Shown piece by piece: positions 46,748 through 59,500 of a stretch of 64,000 nucleotides of DNA. A model generated the notes under the pieces. The model was not told the origin of the DNA. It saw only the letters and a program-made list of their open reading frames with translations, and did no database searches. A program made the translations under genes and the position numbers. The stretch lies in contig JAYKKT010000048.1 of the NCBI GenBank assembly GCA_036023115.1, positions 6,764,001 to 6,828,000 on the forward strand, written 5' to 3'. How positions within the stretch are numbered: the stretch's first letter is position 1; the number at the start of each line of letters is the position of its first letter. The stretch comes from Brasenia schreberi. Lineage: Eukaryota > Streptophyta > Magnoliopsida > Nymphaeales > Cabombaceae.

Positions 46748-49700
46748 AAATTGCCCATGTAAGGGTTCACTCTTGCATTGTTTGTCCCAAGCCCGGATAA
46801 AGGAAGAGGGTTGTGTTAGGTTTCTAACAACCAACGTAAAACTTTGTCGGATTTTATACCATGGATTACCCAAATTATGAGCATTGCTTTGGGACGTCTT
46901 CGCCTAAGGATGTCCTATATTTTTACTTGGATATAGTGAGTCGTTAAATTGCCATCAGAATGTAGTGAATAATTTATAGATGGTCTCCGCATTTTCAATA
47001 TGGACCAATGTGAGGGTAAACAAGCTAGTCTTAGATAATAAAATTGGTTCTTCGAATATCGGAACATTATCAGGTACGCTAATGGAGGTGGTAGATACTA
47101 TGATTAAGATAAAGATTCATATTCTATGTTTACAAGAGACAATGTGGGTTGGAGAAAAAACAAAGAAGATAGAGGATATAAGTTTTAAATTATGATACTA
47201 GGGTAAGGAAAAGGCTTGAAGCGGAGTTGGTATTATTATAAATAAATATTTAAATGATAGTGTAGTAGACATACAACTATATGGTGACCGAATCATGATG
47301 TTGAAATTAGTTTTAAAAGTAGAGGTTTTGAATATAATTTGTACTTACGCACCCCAAGAAGACTTAGAAGATAGTATAAAGACAACTTTTGGGGAAGAGT
47401 TAGATAAGGTGATTCAAAGGATTCCACAAAATGAGATGATTTGTTTAGGAGGAGACTTAAATGGACATAGGTAAAGAGCCATTAAGATATTAAGGTATTC
47501 ATGAAAACTTTGGTTTGGGGGATATAAATCAGGAAGGTAGGGAGATTTTAAATTTTGCTATGGCATTTGATCTCTTTATAGTTAATACAATCTTCAAAAA
47601 ATGAGATGAACATTTAAATATTTATAAGAGTGGTTTATCACATACACAATTTGATTACTTTACTTGTAGAAAAAAAGATAAAGAGTGTTGTAAAGATTGC
47701 AATGTAATTCCAAGAGAAAGTTTAACCACCCAACATTGACTTATAGTTATTGATTTATAAATAAAAAAATGGTTAAAGAATAAAAGAGTGCATCGAGCTA
47801 TTCAGATGAAATGGTGGAACCTCAAAAGCGAGAAAGAAAATATATTTAAACAGAAAGTCCTTCAAGGAGATGTTTGGAATTATGTTGGTACACCTTGTGA
47901 TACGTGGGACAATATAACTATACATATTAGGAAAGTGGTGAAAAATGTGTTAGGTGAATCTAAGCGAGGTGTACCGGTACAAAAAGAAGCTTTGTGGTGG
48001 AGTGAAATAGTGCAAAATAAAATCAAGACAAAGAGGGCATGTTATAAATTACATTATACTAAGAAAACTAGTGAAACTTTAGGCTTATAAAAAAGCAAAG
48101 GAAGCAAAAAAGGCTATCAGTGAAGATAAAGCTAAAAATTGGGAGGATTTATATAAAAAAACTCAACTCAAAAGAGGGTGAAAGAGATGTTTTTAGGATA
48201 GTTAGGGTTAGAGATAAGAAAACTAAAGATCTTAATTATGTTAGATGCATCAAAGATGATGATGAAAAAATTCTAGTAGCAAATGATGATATAAGAAATA
48301 GATGAAAAACTATTTTTATAAGATTTTTAATGAAAAGAAAGATGTTAGTATTAGCTTAGGAGAGTTAGCCAAATCAGAAAAATATATAAACCACAATTTC
48401 TACTGGCATATCCAAAAAGAAATGAAGTCAAAGAGTTTCTTAAACATATGAAGGGTGGTAAAGCGGTAAGACCAAACAATATTCCTATAGAAGTTTGGAA
48501 AATACTAGGAGAAATAGAAATCACTTGGTTCACAAGACTATTTAATGAAATATTGAGAAACCAAAATATACCCGAGGAATGAAGAGAGAGTACACTTATA
48601 CTCGTATATAAGAATAAGGGAGACATTCAGAATTGTGTGAATTATCGAGGTATCAATTAATGAGCCATACTATGAAATCATGAGAAAAATTATCGAATGT
48701 AGGTTAAGACAAATATAAAGTACAACAGAGAACCAATTTGAGTGATTCACCCTTTGAAACATCTTATTAAACATTTTAGAGTAAAAAAGAAAGACCTTCA
48801 CATGATATTTATTGATCTAGAAAAAACTTACAACAGTAAACTGGGGCAGGTTCTTTGGAGAACCTTGAAAGAAAAAGGTATCCCATTGACATACATTAAC
48901 CTTATAAGAGACATGTACAATGATGCAAAAACATGTGTGATGACTCATGAAGGAATGACAAAATTGTGTTACATCAAGGATCAACTTTAAGTCAATACTT
49001 ATTTATAATGGTGATTAATAAGTTAACAAAACATATTCTACGATGAAGTGTCTTGGTGTATGTTATTTGCAGATGACATTATGTTAGTGGAAGAGTCTAA
49101 GGAAAAAGTTAATAGAAAATTGGAACTATGGAGAGAAGTATTAGAAAGCAAAGGCCTCCGACTTAGTATAACAAAGACAGAATATATGGAATGTAAGTTT
49201 GATCATTTGGTTACTTCAGAGGACATAAAAATTAAAATTGGCACACATTGTATCCCTTGAAAGGAAAGTTTTAAATACCTAGTGTCAATTTTGCATAGTG
49301 ATGGAAGAATTGATGGAGATGTTATGCATAGAATTAATGTTGGTCGGTTAAAATAGAGTGGAGCATCAGGTATTCTTTGTGATAAGAAAATACCATTAAA
49401 GTTAAAAGGTAAATATTATAGAGCAGTAATTAGACCTGTCATGTTTTATGGTTCTGAGTGTTGGCCAATTAACCATCAACATGTACAAAAGATGTCTATG
49501 ATAGAAATGAAGATGTTCAGATGACCATACAAGAAAAGACCGTATACATAATGAGATTATTAGAAACAAATTAGGAGTGACACCAATAGAAGATAAAATG
49601 AGAGAACATCGTTTAAGATGGTTTGGACATATAGAAAGAAGATCAGAAGAACAACCTGTAAGAAGGTATGAAAAACTAAATTTGGAAAGTATTAAAAGAT

Positions 49701-49853
49701 GTAGAGGACGATCACAAAAGTATTGGAAAGAAACAATAAAGAATGATCTTAATTTATTGTGAGTTAACTGCTAACATAGCACATGATAGAGCTATGTGGA
49801 AACAAAGAATCCATGTAGCTGACCCCGTCTAGTATGAGAAAAGGCTTAGTTGT
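46748..49853 (+). mobile_element. RTE-clade LINE copy D
   Basis: Near full length. The leader begins at gcccatgtaagggttcac (46753). Endonuclease: 47000-47620 (IKIHILCLQETMWVGEK). Linker: 47788-48305. RT: 48742-49260, with MLFADDIMLVEES near 49060 and a deletion before it. C-terminus: 49577-49762 (EHRLRWFGHIERRSEEQPVR). The 3' end is gtctagtatgag...cttagttgttt. Many stops. Target duplication not identifiable. It inserted less than 400 bp downstream of the translocator stop codon, before the tandem duplication. Confidence 0.92.
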
Positions 49854-50199
49854 TTATATATATATATTTGTGGGGAGAGAGAGAGAGAGAGAGATTGATA
49901 GTATGTGCTAACACTTGCTTTTCTAGCTTTAGAGCTGAGATTTGAAGGCCAGAAATAATATGAAAAAGGTTACACTTTTGTCTTCCGCCATTCCGGTCAA
50001 TTGGGTAGGTTTGCCAGGCCGATATTGCTAATTTACCACTCTTTTTAAGGTATTTCCTCGTTCTCGACCCTTTGACAGCCTTATCCGCACACCCCTCCCT
50101 CTCTCTCTCTCTCTCGACCAATTAAAGGTTCGGTTTGTAAGAAGAACGAATATCTTTGACTGAGTATTGAGTACAATAAGTACCCAACCCATGCATGCC

Positions 50200-50202
<3 letters not shown>

Positions 50203-50281
<79 letters not shown>
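50203..50281. repeat. (AT)n microsatellite, about 79 bp, expanded in unit 1 only
   Basis: The corresponding place in unit 2 (about 56118-56131) has only about 14 bp of AT. Confidence 0.95.
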
Positions 50282-50284
<3 letters not shown>

Positions 50285-50399
50285 AAATTGGATCCTGAAA
50301 CGTTCATATTAATTATAATGTATATCCTTATGTCTATAGACATGTATTTTACAATGTATATGTACATACTCAACATGCGTGTGTACATATATATGTATA

Positions 50400-50690
50400 T
50401 ATATATTTAAGAACCTAGTGTATGTTAGCACATGTGCTAACAAATCTAAACAAATCTCAATCATCTATTTTTTTTTATGATGAATTATTGAAATTTGAGT
50501 TTTAAAAGCAAAAGTATTCATGTGGATAAAGTATACCTACAAAAGTTATACATATACTTTTAATTTCAAATTTCAATTATTTGTCATTAAGGATGAATAG
50601 TTGAGATTTGTTTAGATTTATTAGTACCTAAGTATTTAAGGATGCATATACTAATTACTCTTTATCTCTTAGTATATATATATATATAAG
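50400..50690. mobile_element. Fold-back MITE, family M, in unit 1
   Basis: The left arm has the perfect palindrome tgttagcacatgtgctaaca (50425-50444), then aatctaaacaaatctcaatc. The right arm has gatgaatagttgagatttg and tttagatttattagtacc. TA tracts lie at both sides. Confidence 0.72.
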
Positions 50691-50779
50691 TTTCTCTCAA
50701 ATATCTAACTATGAAAATGTTTAAGTAAGATCATGCAATTTAAATATTATGCCGCTATTACTCCCTCTCCTCTCTCTCT

Positions 50780-51590
50780 CTACATATATATATATATATA
50801 TAGGAATCATAGGACCCTCAAGAAGTAAATAATGCATAAACACGATTGTCCATCCTTTCATGGACCATACCTCGAGTAGAAAAAATTGTTATGCTTCTTG
50901 TTGTTCCAATAAGTATAATAATACTTTTTGCTTTTTTTTGTGTGAACCATGACCATTCAATCATCTTGATTGGGTGGCCATGATTGTGCAGTAAATACTC
51001 TAAGCGAACTTGTATTAAGTGTATTACATATACATATACATAGGTAATGTATGCAATATATGTTTGCATATACATATGAATATTCATATAATTAACCACC
51101 ATCCAAGCAGAACCTTAGGGGCCTCTCAGTGGCTTGGAATTATGTTGGTAAATGGGTTTGCAAAGGATCACATTTGAATTAGATTGCACTGGGCTCCTTG
51201 CCTTCTTGAATAAGGAGATCCACACATGACGGTGGGAGAATTTGAAAAGAGTTGAAGCCACGAGTTCCGGGGAGCTATCCATGCTTGTGTATGCTGTATG
51301 GGTGTTTGTTTTGTTCGTGACAAATTAGATAACCCTTACTCGGGCACTCATTTGTACCAAAAAGAAAAAGAAATATTCATATAATTATTTATTACAAATA
51401 TTTTTATATATGGGGTTATAAATACCTAACTGGGGTCATGTGCAGGTCTTCAAAGTGGATCAGAATAATAATTTGAGTTGAGCCTGGGTCAGCCTGCTTT
51501 TCACCCAGACCCAAAAGTGACTTGACAGGAACCGAATCCACTGACCTGATTTCTCACCCCTACCGTTGTTATACATCCTCTAGATTAGAC
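50780..51590. other. Unassigned DNA in unit 1 (repeated at 56680-57490)
   Basis: No gene recognised. The same sequence is present in unit 2. It includes a TA tract, tacatatacatatacatagg repeats and ordinary unique-looking DNA. Confidence 0.5.
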
Positions 51591-51803
51591 ATGTCTAGTT
51601 CCTGGTTAACTGGGAATCAGCAGCCGCTGGTTTCGGTTTAATCCGAACCAAATAGGGCCTGCTTTGTTCCAGTTCCGGTTTGTACTTGTCAGGTTTAGGA
51701 AAAAGAAAAGAAAACTAGAGTATCTAAAACGTTCAAAAAAAATTGAACAGATCTTATAGAGAAGGACCCAAATTGGCAGTTTGAACTATTGGTTCTAGTT
51801 CCA

Positions 51804-51841
51804 TAAAAAAAAAAATTCATACTTCTATCATGCTCTTCCGG
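51804..51841. other. 38-bp filler at the duplication junction
   Basis: An A run is followed by ttcatacttctatcatgctc and ttccgg. The segment ttctatcatgctcttccgga (plus one a; 51823-51843) is identical over 21 nt to exon 4 at 46256-46276, although here it is joined directly to intron sequence. Confidence 0.9.
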
Positions 51842-52001
51842 AATTATTATGCATGTGAAAGAAAATCATAACCTCTTTGGGCAAAAACCGAAGGATAGAA
51901 TTATTTTTCTGGTTTAGAGATATTCTTTTATTCTCTTCAATGATAATTAGAAAGTATTGGATGCATGAAAGCGGATTTTGACATCTTTGCTCTACTCGTA
52001 G

Positions 52002-52259
52002 GTGCTAGGAAATGCAAAAGGTGCAGTGGCTGTGGTGGTTTCTATCATGCTCTTCCGGAACCCAGTCTCCGTGACCGGAATGCTTGGTTACTCTCTCACT
52101 GTTATTGGTGTTATTCTATACAGCGAAGCTAAAAAGAGGAGCAAGTGGCATTCTCACTTCAAGGACCATATAGAGTTTCTGCATCAGGTTGGCTGGGGCT
52201 ATTTCCCAGCCTTGGCGCAATTCTTTGTGGAAGCTGGAAATGAGGGTTTCCATTTATAA
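52002..52259 (+). pseudogene. Duplicated terminal exon of the translocator gene, stop codon lost
   Basis: Exact counterpart of exon 4 with its acceptor (tctactcgtag before 52002). Residues [18 protein letters not shown] through [10 protein letters not shown] are unchanged. The TGA of unit 1 (46362-46364) is TGG here (52146-52148), so the frame runs on for 37 more codons ([20 protein letters not shown]...) to TAA at 52257-52259. It has no upstream exons of its own. It could be spliced to exon 3 as an alternative last exon, or be inert. Confidence 0.85.
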
Positions 52260-52532
52260 CAACTGAACGGTAGGTGGAGCAAAGAAAAGGTTTAAATAAA
52301 ACTGAAAATTTTCCCCCTTTTGTGTTTTCCCTTTGGAGGGAAGTTCTTTGCGCTGGCCCTATTTATCCAATGCGTCTTTTTGATTCATTAACGAAAAATT
52401 GCTGCTTAAGCAATTTATATCTTGTTGAAATGTATTCGGTTAATTCTTTTGAATGTTTTTCAGAGAGTAGAACGCCTTGAGTTTAAAAGTTCTATAGTTG
52501 CTTAATCATTCCTCTCTAGTGTGCACACACAA

Positions 52533-55500
52533 ATTGCCCATGTAAGGGATCACTCTTGCATTGCTGGTCCCAAGCCCGCATAAAGGAGGAGGGTTGTGTT
52601 AGGCTTCTGACAACTAGCGTAAAACTTTGTCGGATTTTATATCATGGATTACACAAATTATGAGCATTGCTTTGGGACGTCTTTGCTTAGGGACGCGCTA
52701 TATTTTCACTTGGATGTAGTGAGTCAATTGTATAGAGGGTTCCCATATCATGGACGGGTGTGGGTAAAAAAGTTAGTCCCGTTATATTGCCATCCGAATG
52801 TAGTGAATAATTTACAGATAGTCTCCGTATTTTCAATGTGGACTGATGCGGGGGTAAGGAAGCTAGTCCTAGATAATAAAATTCGTATTGGTTCTTCGAA
52901 TATTATAACATTATCCGGTAAGCTAATGGAGGTGGTAGATACTATGATTAAGAGAAAGATTCATATTTTACGTTTAAGAGACAAAGTAGGTTGGAGAAAA
53001 AGCAAAAAGAGATAGAAGACACATGTTTTAAATTATGGTACTCAGGTAAGGAAAAGGCTCGAAACGCAATTGGTATTATCATAAAAAAATATTTAAAGGA
53101 TAGTGTAGTAGACATACAACTATATGGTGACCGAATCATGACTTTGAAATTAGTGTTAAGAGCAAAGGTTTTGAATATAGTTTGTACTTACGCACCCCAA
53201 ATAGGCCTAGAAGATAGTATAAAGACAACTTTTTAGAAAGAGTTAGATAAGGTGATTCAAAGGATTCCACAAAAGGAGATGATTTGTTTAGGAGGAGACT
53301 TAAATGGACATGTAGGTAAAGAGCCATTAAGATATCAAGGTATTCATGAAAACTTTGGTTTTGGGGATATAAATGAGGAAGGTAGGGAGATTTTAAATTT
53401 TTCTATCGCATTTGATCTCTTTATAGTCAATACAATCTTCAAAAAACGAGATGAACATTTAATTACTTATAAGAGTGGTTTATCACATACACAATTTGAT
53501 TACTTTATTTGTAGAAAAAAAGATAGAACGTGTTGTAAAGATTGCAATGTAATTCCACGAGAAAGTTTAACCACCCAACATCGACTTGTAGTTATTGATT
53601 TATAAATAAAAAAATGGTCAAAGAATAAAAGAGTGCATCAAGCTATTCGGACTAAATGGTGGAACCTCAAAAGCGACAAAGAAAATATATTTAAACAGAC
53701 AGTCCTTCAAGGAGATGTTTGGAATTATGTTGGTACACCTTGTGATATGTGGAACAATATAGCTATACATATTAGGAAAGTGGCGAAAAATGTGTTAGGT
53801 GAATCTAAGGGAGGTGTACCAGTACAAAAAGAAGCTTTCTGGTGGAGTAAAGTAGTGCAAAATAAAATCAAGACAAAGAGGGCATGTTATAAATTACATT
53901 ATACTAAGAAAACTAGTGAAACTTTAGGCTTATAAAGAAGCAAAAAAGGCTATCAGTGAAGCAAAAGCTAAAATTTGGGGGGATTTATATAAAAAACTCA
54001 ACTCAAAAGAGGGTGAAAGAGATATTTTTCGGATAGTTAGGGTTAGAGATAAGAAAACTAAAGATCTTAATTTTGTTAGATGCATCAAAGATGAGGATGA
54101 AAAAATTTGAGTGGCAAATGATGATATAAGAAATAGATGAAAAACTATTTTTATAAGCTTTTTAATGAAAAGAAATATGCTAGTATTAGCTTAGGAGAGT
54201 TAGCCAAATCAGAAAAATATATAAACCACAATTTCTACTGACGTATCCAAAAAAAATGAAGCAAAAAGTTTATTAAACATATGAAGGGTGGTAAAACAGT
54301 AAGACCAAACAATATTCCTATAGAAGTTTGGAAAATACTAGGAGAAATAGTAATCACTTTTCACACGACTATTTAATGAAATATTGAGAAACCAAAATAT
54401 ACCCGAGGAATGGAGAGAGAGTACACTTATACCTGTATATAAGAGACATTCAAAATTGTGCAAATTATCGAGGTATCAAGTTAATGAGTCATACTATGAA
54501 ATCGTGAGAAAGAATTATCAAATGTAGGTTAAGACAAGTATAAAGTACAATAAAGAACCAATTTAGATTAATGCTAGGCAGGTCTACTGTTTAAGCGATT
54601 CACCCTTTAATACATCTTATTAAACATTTTAGAACAAAAAAGAAAGACCTTCACATGATATTTATTGATCTAGAAAAAGCTTATAATAGGGTACCGAGGG
54701 AGATTATTTGGAGAACTTTGGAAAAAAGAGGTATCCCATGGACATACATTAACCTTATAAGAGACATGTACAATGATGCAAAAACATGTGTGAGAACTCA
54801 TGCAGGAACGACAGACTTCTTTGAAGTTAATATTGGGTTACATCAAGGATCAACTTTAAGTCCGTACTTATTTATAATGGTGATTGATGAGTTAACAAAA
54901 CATATTTAAGATGAAGTACCTTGGTGTATGTTATTTGCAGATGACATTGTATTAGTGGAAGAGTCTAAGAAAAAAGTTAATAGAAAATTGGAACTATGGA
55001 GAGAAGCATTAGAAAGCAAAGGCCTCCGACTTAGTAGAACAAAGACATAATATATGGAATGTAAGTTTGATCATTTGGTTACTTTAGATGATATAGAAAT
55101 TAAAATTTGCACACATTGCATCCCTTAAAAGGAAAGTTTTAAATACCTAGGGTCAATTTTTTAGAGTGATGAAAGAATTGATGGAGATGTTATGCATAGA
55201 ATTAATGCTGGTCAGTTAAAATATAATGGAGCATCAGGTATTCTTTGTGATAAGAAAATACCATTAAAGTTAAAAGGTAAATATTATAGAGGAGTAATTA
55301 GACCTGCCATGTTTTATGGTTCTGAGTGTTGGCTAGTTAACCATCAACATGTACAAAAGATGTCTATGATAGAAATGAAGATGTTCAGATGAATTAGTGG
55401 TCATACAAGAAAAGACCGTATACATAATGAGATTATTAGAAACAAATTAGGAGTGACACCAATAGAGGATAAAATGAGAGAACATTGTTTAAGATGGTTT

Positions 55501-55728
55501 AGACATATAGAAAGAAGATTAGAAGAACAACCTTTAAGAAGGTTTGAAAAACTAAATTTGGAAAGTATTAAAAGATGTAGAGGATGACACAAAAGTGTCG
55601 AAAAGAAACAATAAAAAATGGTCTAACTTATTGTGAGTTAAGTGCTAACATGGCACATGATAGAGCCATGTGGAAACAAAAAATCCATGTAGCCGACCCC
55701 GTCTAGTATGGGAAAAGACTTAGTTGTT
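52533..55728 (+). mobile_element. RTE-clade LINE copy D' (duplicate of D)
   Basis: Same insertion as copy D, carried along by the segmental duplication. Endonuclease 52860-53605 (ILRLRDKVG, a decayed catalytic motif; CLGGDLNGHVGKEPL). Linker 53633-53935. RT 54655-55110 (VNIGLHQGSTLSPYLF intact, where D has a deletion; [13 protein letters not shown]). C-terminus 55192-55600. The 3' end is gtctagtatggg...cttagttgttat. Stops and frameshifts are numerous. Confidence 0.92.
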
Positions 55729-56249
55729 ATATATATATATATATATGAGTGTATGTATGTATATGTGTGTGTTTGTGGGGGGAGAGAGAGAGAGAGATTG
55801 ATAGTATGTGCTAACACTTGCTTTTCTAGCTTTAGGGCTGGTAAGATTTGAAGGCCAGAAATAATCTGAAAAAGGTTACCATTTTGTCTTCCGCCATTCC
55901 GGTCAATTGGGTAGGTTCCTAGGGGTGCCAGGCCGATATTGCTAATTTACCACTCTTTTTAAGGTATTACCTCATTCTCGACCCTTTGACAGCCTTATCC
56001 GCACACCCCTCCCTCTCTCTCTCTCGACCAATTAAAGGTTCGGGTTTGTAAGAACGAATATCTTTGACTGAGTATTGAGTATACACGACAATAAGTACCC
56101 AACCCATGCATGCCTTGAATATATATATATACATAAAATTGGATCATGAAACGTTCATATTAATTATAATGTATATCCTTATGTCTATAGACATGTATTT
56201 TACAATGTATATGTACATACTCAACATGCGTGTGTACATATATATGTAT

Positions 56250-56590
56250 ATATATATATATAAGAACCTAGTATATGTTAGCACATGTGCTAACAAATCC
56301 AAACATAAGAGAACCTAGTATATGTTAGCACATGTGCTAACAAATCCAAACAAATCTCAATCATCTATTTTTTTTTATGATGAATGATTGAAATTTGAGT
56401 TTTAAAAGCAAAAGTATTCATGTGGATAAAGTATACCTACAAAAGTTATACATATACTTTTAATTTCAAATTTCAATTATTTGTCATTAAGGATGAATAG
56501 TTGAGATTTGTTTAGATTTATTAGTACCTAAGTATGCTAGCATATACTAATTACTCTTTATCTCTCTTAATATATATATATATATAAGTT
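56250..56590. mobile_element. Fold-back MITE, family M, in unit 2
   Basis: As 50400-50690, but the left end is duplicated: the palindrome tgttagcacatgtgctaaca is present at 56276-56295 and 56323-56342. Confidence 0.72.
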
Positions 56591-57489
56591 TCTCTCAAAT
56601 ATCCAACTATGAAAATGTTTAAGTAAGATCATGCAATTTAAATATTATGCCGCTATTACTCCCTCTCCTCTCTCTCTACATATATATATATATATATATA
56701 GGAATCATAGGACCCTCAAGAAGTAAATAATGCATAAACACGATTGTCCATCCTTTCATGGACCATACCTCGCGTAGAAAAAATTGTTATGCTTCTTGTT
56801 GTTCCAATAAGTATAATAATATTTTTTGCTCTTTTTTTGTGTGAACCATGACCATTCAATCATCTTGATTGGGCGGCCGTGATTGTGCAGTAAATACTCT
56901 AAGAGAACTTGTATTAAGTGTATTACATATACATATACATAGGTAATGTATGCAATATATGTTTGCATATACATATGAATATTCATTTAATTAACCACCA
57001 ACCAAGCAGAACCTTAGGGGCCTCTCAGTGGCTTGGAATTATGTTGGTAAATGGGTTTGCAAAGGATCACATTTGAATTAGATTGCACTGGGCTCCTTGC
57101 CTTCTTGAATAAGGAGATCCACACATGACGGTGGGAGAATTTGAAAAGAGTTGAAGCCACGAGTTCCGGGGAGCTATCCATGCTTGTGTATGCTGTATGG
57201 GTGTTTGTTTTGTTCGTGACAAATTAGATATCCCTTACTCGGGCACTCATTTGTACCAAAAAGAAAAAGAAATATTCATATAATTATTTATTACAAATAT
57301 TTTTTATATATGGGGTTATAAATGGGCCGATCGATACCCAACTGGGGTCATGTGCAGGTCTTCAAAGTGGATCAGAATAATAATTTGAGTTGAGCCTGGG
57401 TCAGCCTGCTTTTCACGCAGACCCAAAAGTGACTTGACAGGAACCGGATCCACTGACCTGATTTCTCACCCCTATCGTTATACATCCTC

Positions 57490-57790
57490 TAGATTAGACA
57501 TGTCTAGTTCCTGGTTAACTGGGAATCAGCAGCCGCTGGTTTCGGTTTAATCCGAACCAAATAGGGTCCTGCTTTGTTCCGGTTCCGGTTTGTACTTGTC
57601 AGGTTTAGGAAAAAGAAAAGAAAACTAGAGTATCTAAAACGTTCAAAAAAATTGAACAGATCTTATAGAGAAGGACCCAAATTGGCAGTTTGAACTATTG
57701 GTTCTAGTTCCAGAGGAGGAACCCAAATTGGCAGTTCGAGGTTTGGTTATAGTTCTAGGTTTGGTCCTGCCCAGCTCTAGCCGCTTTCCA
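57490..57790. repeat. Degenerate GGTTCCGG-type repeat across the duplication end
   Basis: It includes gttccggttccggtttgtac and tggttaactgggaatcagca. Unit 2 ends inside it at 57712, where caaattggcagttYgaRRtWttggtt begins to recur locally, so the right breakpoint lies in repeat sequence. Confidence 0.6.
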
Positions 57791-59335
57791 GCTTGGTTTG
57801 GTTTGATTCAAATTGTTCACAAGGTTAAGAATCAAACATGTTGACTATGGATAATATCACCCTAAAAGAATTTCCAAATCTAGCACAGACTATGATAAAT
57901 TGTCTATAATAAAACTATAGAGGTACCATTCAGCCCTCTACGGTATGTTCGCGTCGCACCCACATGAGGCACAACTACGACCCAACCCGAGTTGATGCCA
58001 CATAGATGTACCTCGACGAGTAGGAGCATAACTAGCATTCACAATCAAGCATAACCAATTCAAACTCAAATAAAATATCATAATCAAATGACTACATCTT
58101 TTAAGTAAAGTGTTCAAAATGGTGTAGGGCCCACCCACAAAATCCATGAGCTACAACTAACAAATTCATATCTCGATGCTCTAACTCCCACAAATAGCTA
58201 CTCGAAAACTTGCTCTTGATGTACTAGCTTCAAAATAAGATGTAGAGTAATGAAGTGCATACTGACTCATTACTAGTAGGAAACTTATACACTCTAACAG
58301 AAGTCATACTAAAAATATGCATGTTTCACAAACATTTCATAATAAATAAATATTTATATTCCAATTTACACTTCCACATCGACTCACATACCTATATGCA
58401 CATACTCACACATACAAGTATCAATTACAATACTTATGGTCCATACTATATCTGCCCCAAGGAAGCAATTGTTTGACTCTCCCTTATGCGACCTTGGTTT
58501 ATCTTGTTCATGATGGTCAAATCATATCGACTGTCATGGTTTAGTACTGAAGAATATACTCTATAGTCGCCACAAGTCAAAATGCTTAATTGATTTGTAC
58601 GTATCTAGAGATTCCATACAAATTACCCAAGTATGGCTCATTGATTCATACTATATTATGTTCCAAAACCATTTTTATGTTATCTTATCAATGTATTTAT
58701 ATCTAAATTTCACAATGCACATAATATCAATTCGTACTTTTTTATCAAACACATGCATATCAAATCATGCCCATTATCAATAAGGTTATGAACACAATTA
58801 TTTCAAATACATAATAAATAATATATAATTTCAATATCGTTCAAGAAGCATCAATAAAACAATTATCAATCATGCTTATTTAAATCACCAAATCATAAAA
58901 AATCACTTTTCATGTGGTTCTATTAAGAAATGTATAACCTCCTACGCGTGAAGGAATACCGAGATCTAATCTCAAAATTATTGTACTTTGTTTATCACCT
59001 CTAAATCCTCTAATTTTACTCACTAGAGCATTCCAACATAATAGCAATATTAAAATGTATTCAATTATGAATCCAAAGCAACAAACTAGATCCAAATCTA
59101 ATACTAAATGACTCCTAAATCACCCAAAAACCTAATCTCGATCCAAATATACGATATTGGATCTAAATATATATTTGGATTCATTATTGACCCAACCTAT
59201 GCATTATAGTAAGTATTCTATGTTCCTATACCAACATAAAACCTACTCTATTCAATTTGAACTTGACCTGAAAGCCTCTTTTAGATTCAACTTGAACCTA
59301 TAAAATTCTTAATAGGAAACATAGACTAAACTCAT
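57791..59335. other. Unassigned AT-rich DNA
   Basis: No gene, terminal repeat or transposon protein motif is recognised on either strand. Confidence 0.45.
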
Positions 59336-59500
59336 GCCTGACACAAGATTTCAAGCACAATACGAGAATGACACGATGCAACCCAACACTATATGTTTTC
59401 AGACATAGCCTAACTCATCCTCATGTAAGACACGATGCCCAAATGACCGACACGATATGCACCAACATGTTAACCCATGCCAAACATGGTTTCAAACCCT
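59336..59500. repeat. Degenerate GACACGA-type repeat
   Basis: Variants such as aatgacacgatgcaacccaa, aagacacgatgcccaaatga and ccgacacgatatgcaccaac, then gttaacccatgcc. It is a fourth short-motif degenerate family. Confidence 0.45.

Larger units (their letters stand above)
46054..51803 (+). repeat. Tandem segmental duplication, unit 1 (about 5.75 kb)
   Basis: It starts aattattatgcatgtgaaag inside translocator intron 3 and ends ggttctagttcca. It contains exon 4, the 3' flank, RTE copy D, a long (TA)n, a family M MITE and a GGTTCCGG-type repeat. Unit 2 repeats all of these in the same order with high identity. Confidence 0.95.
51842..57712 (+). repeat. Tandem segmental duplication, unit 2 (about 5.87 kb)
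   Basis: Head-to-tail copy of 46054-51803, offset 5788 at its start, ending gttctagttcca (57712). Differences include small indels, a shorter (AT)n, an extra copy of a 47-bp segment near 56263-56350, and the lost stop codon in the duplicated exon. Confidence 0.95.

Noticed and set aside
46980..49762. Several 60-100 codon ORFs that would be annotated as separate genes (also in copies A, B, C, D')
   Set aside because: They are broken pieces of the RTE endonuclease and reverse transcriptase.
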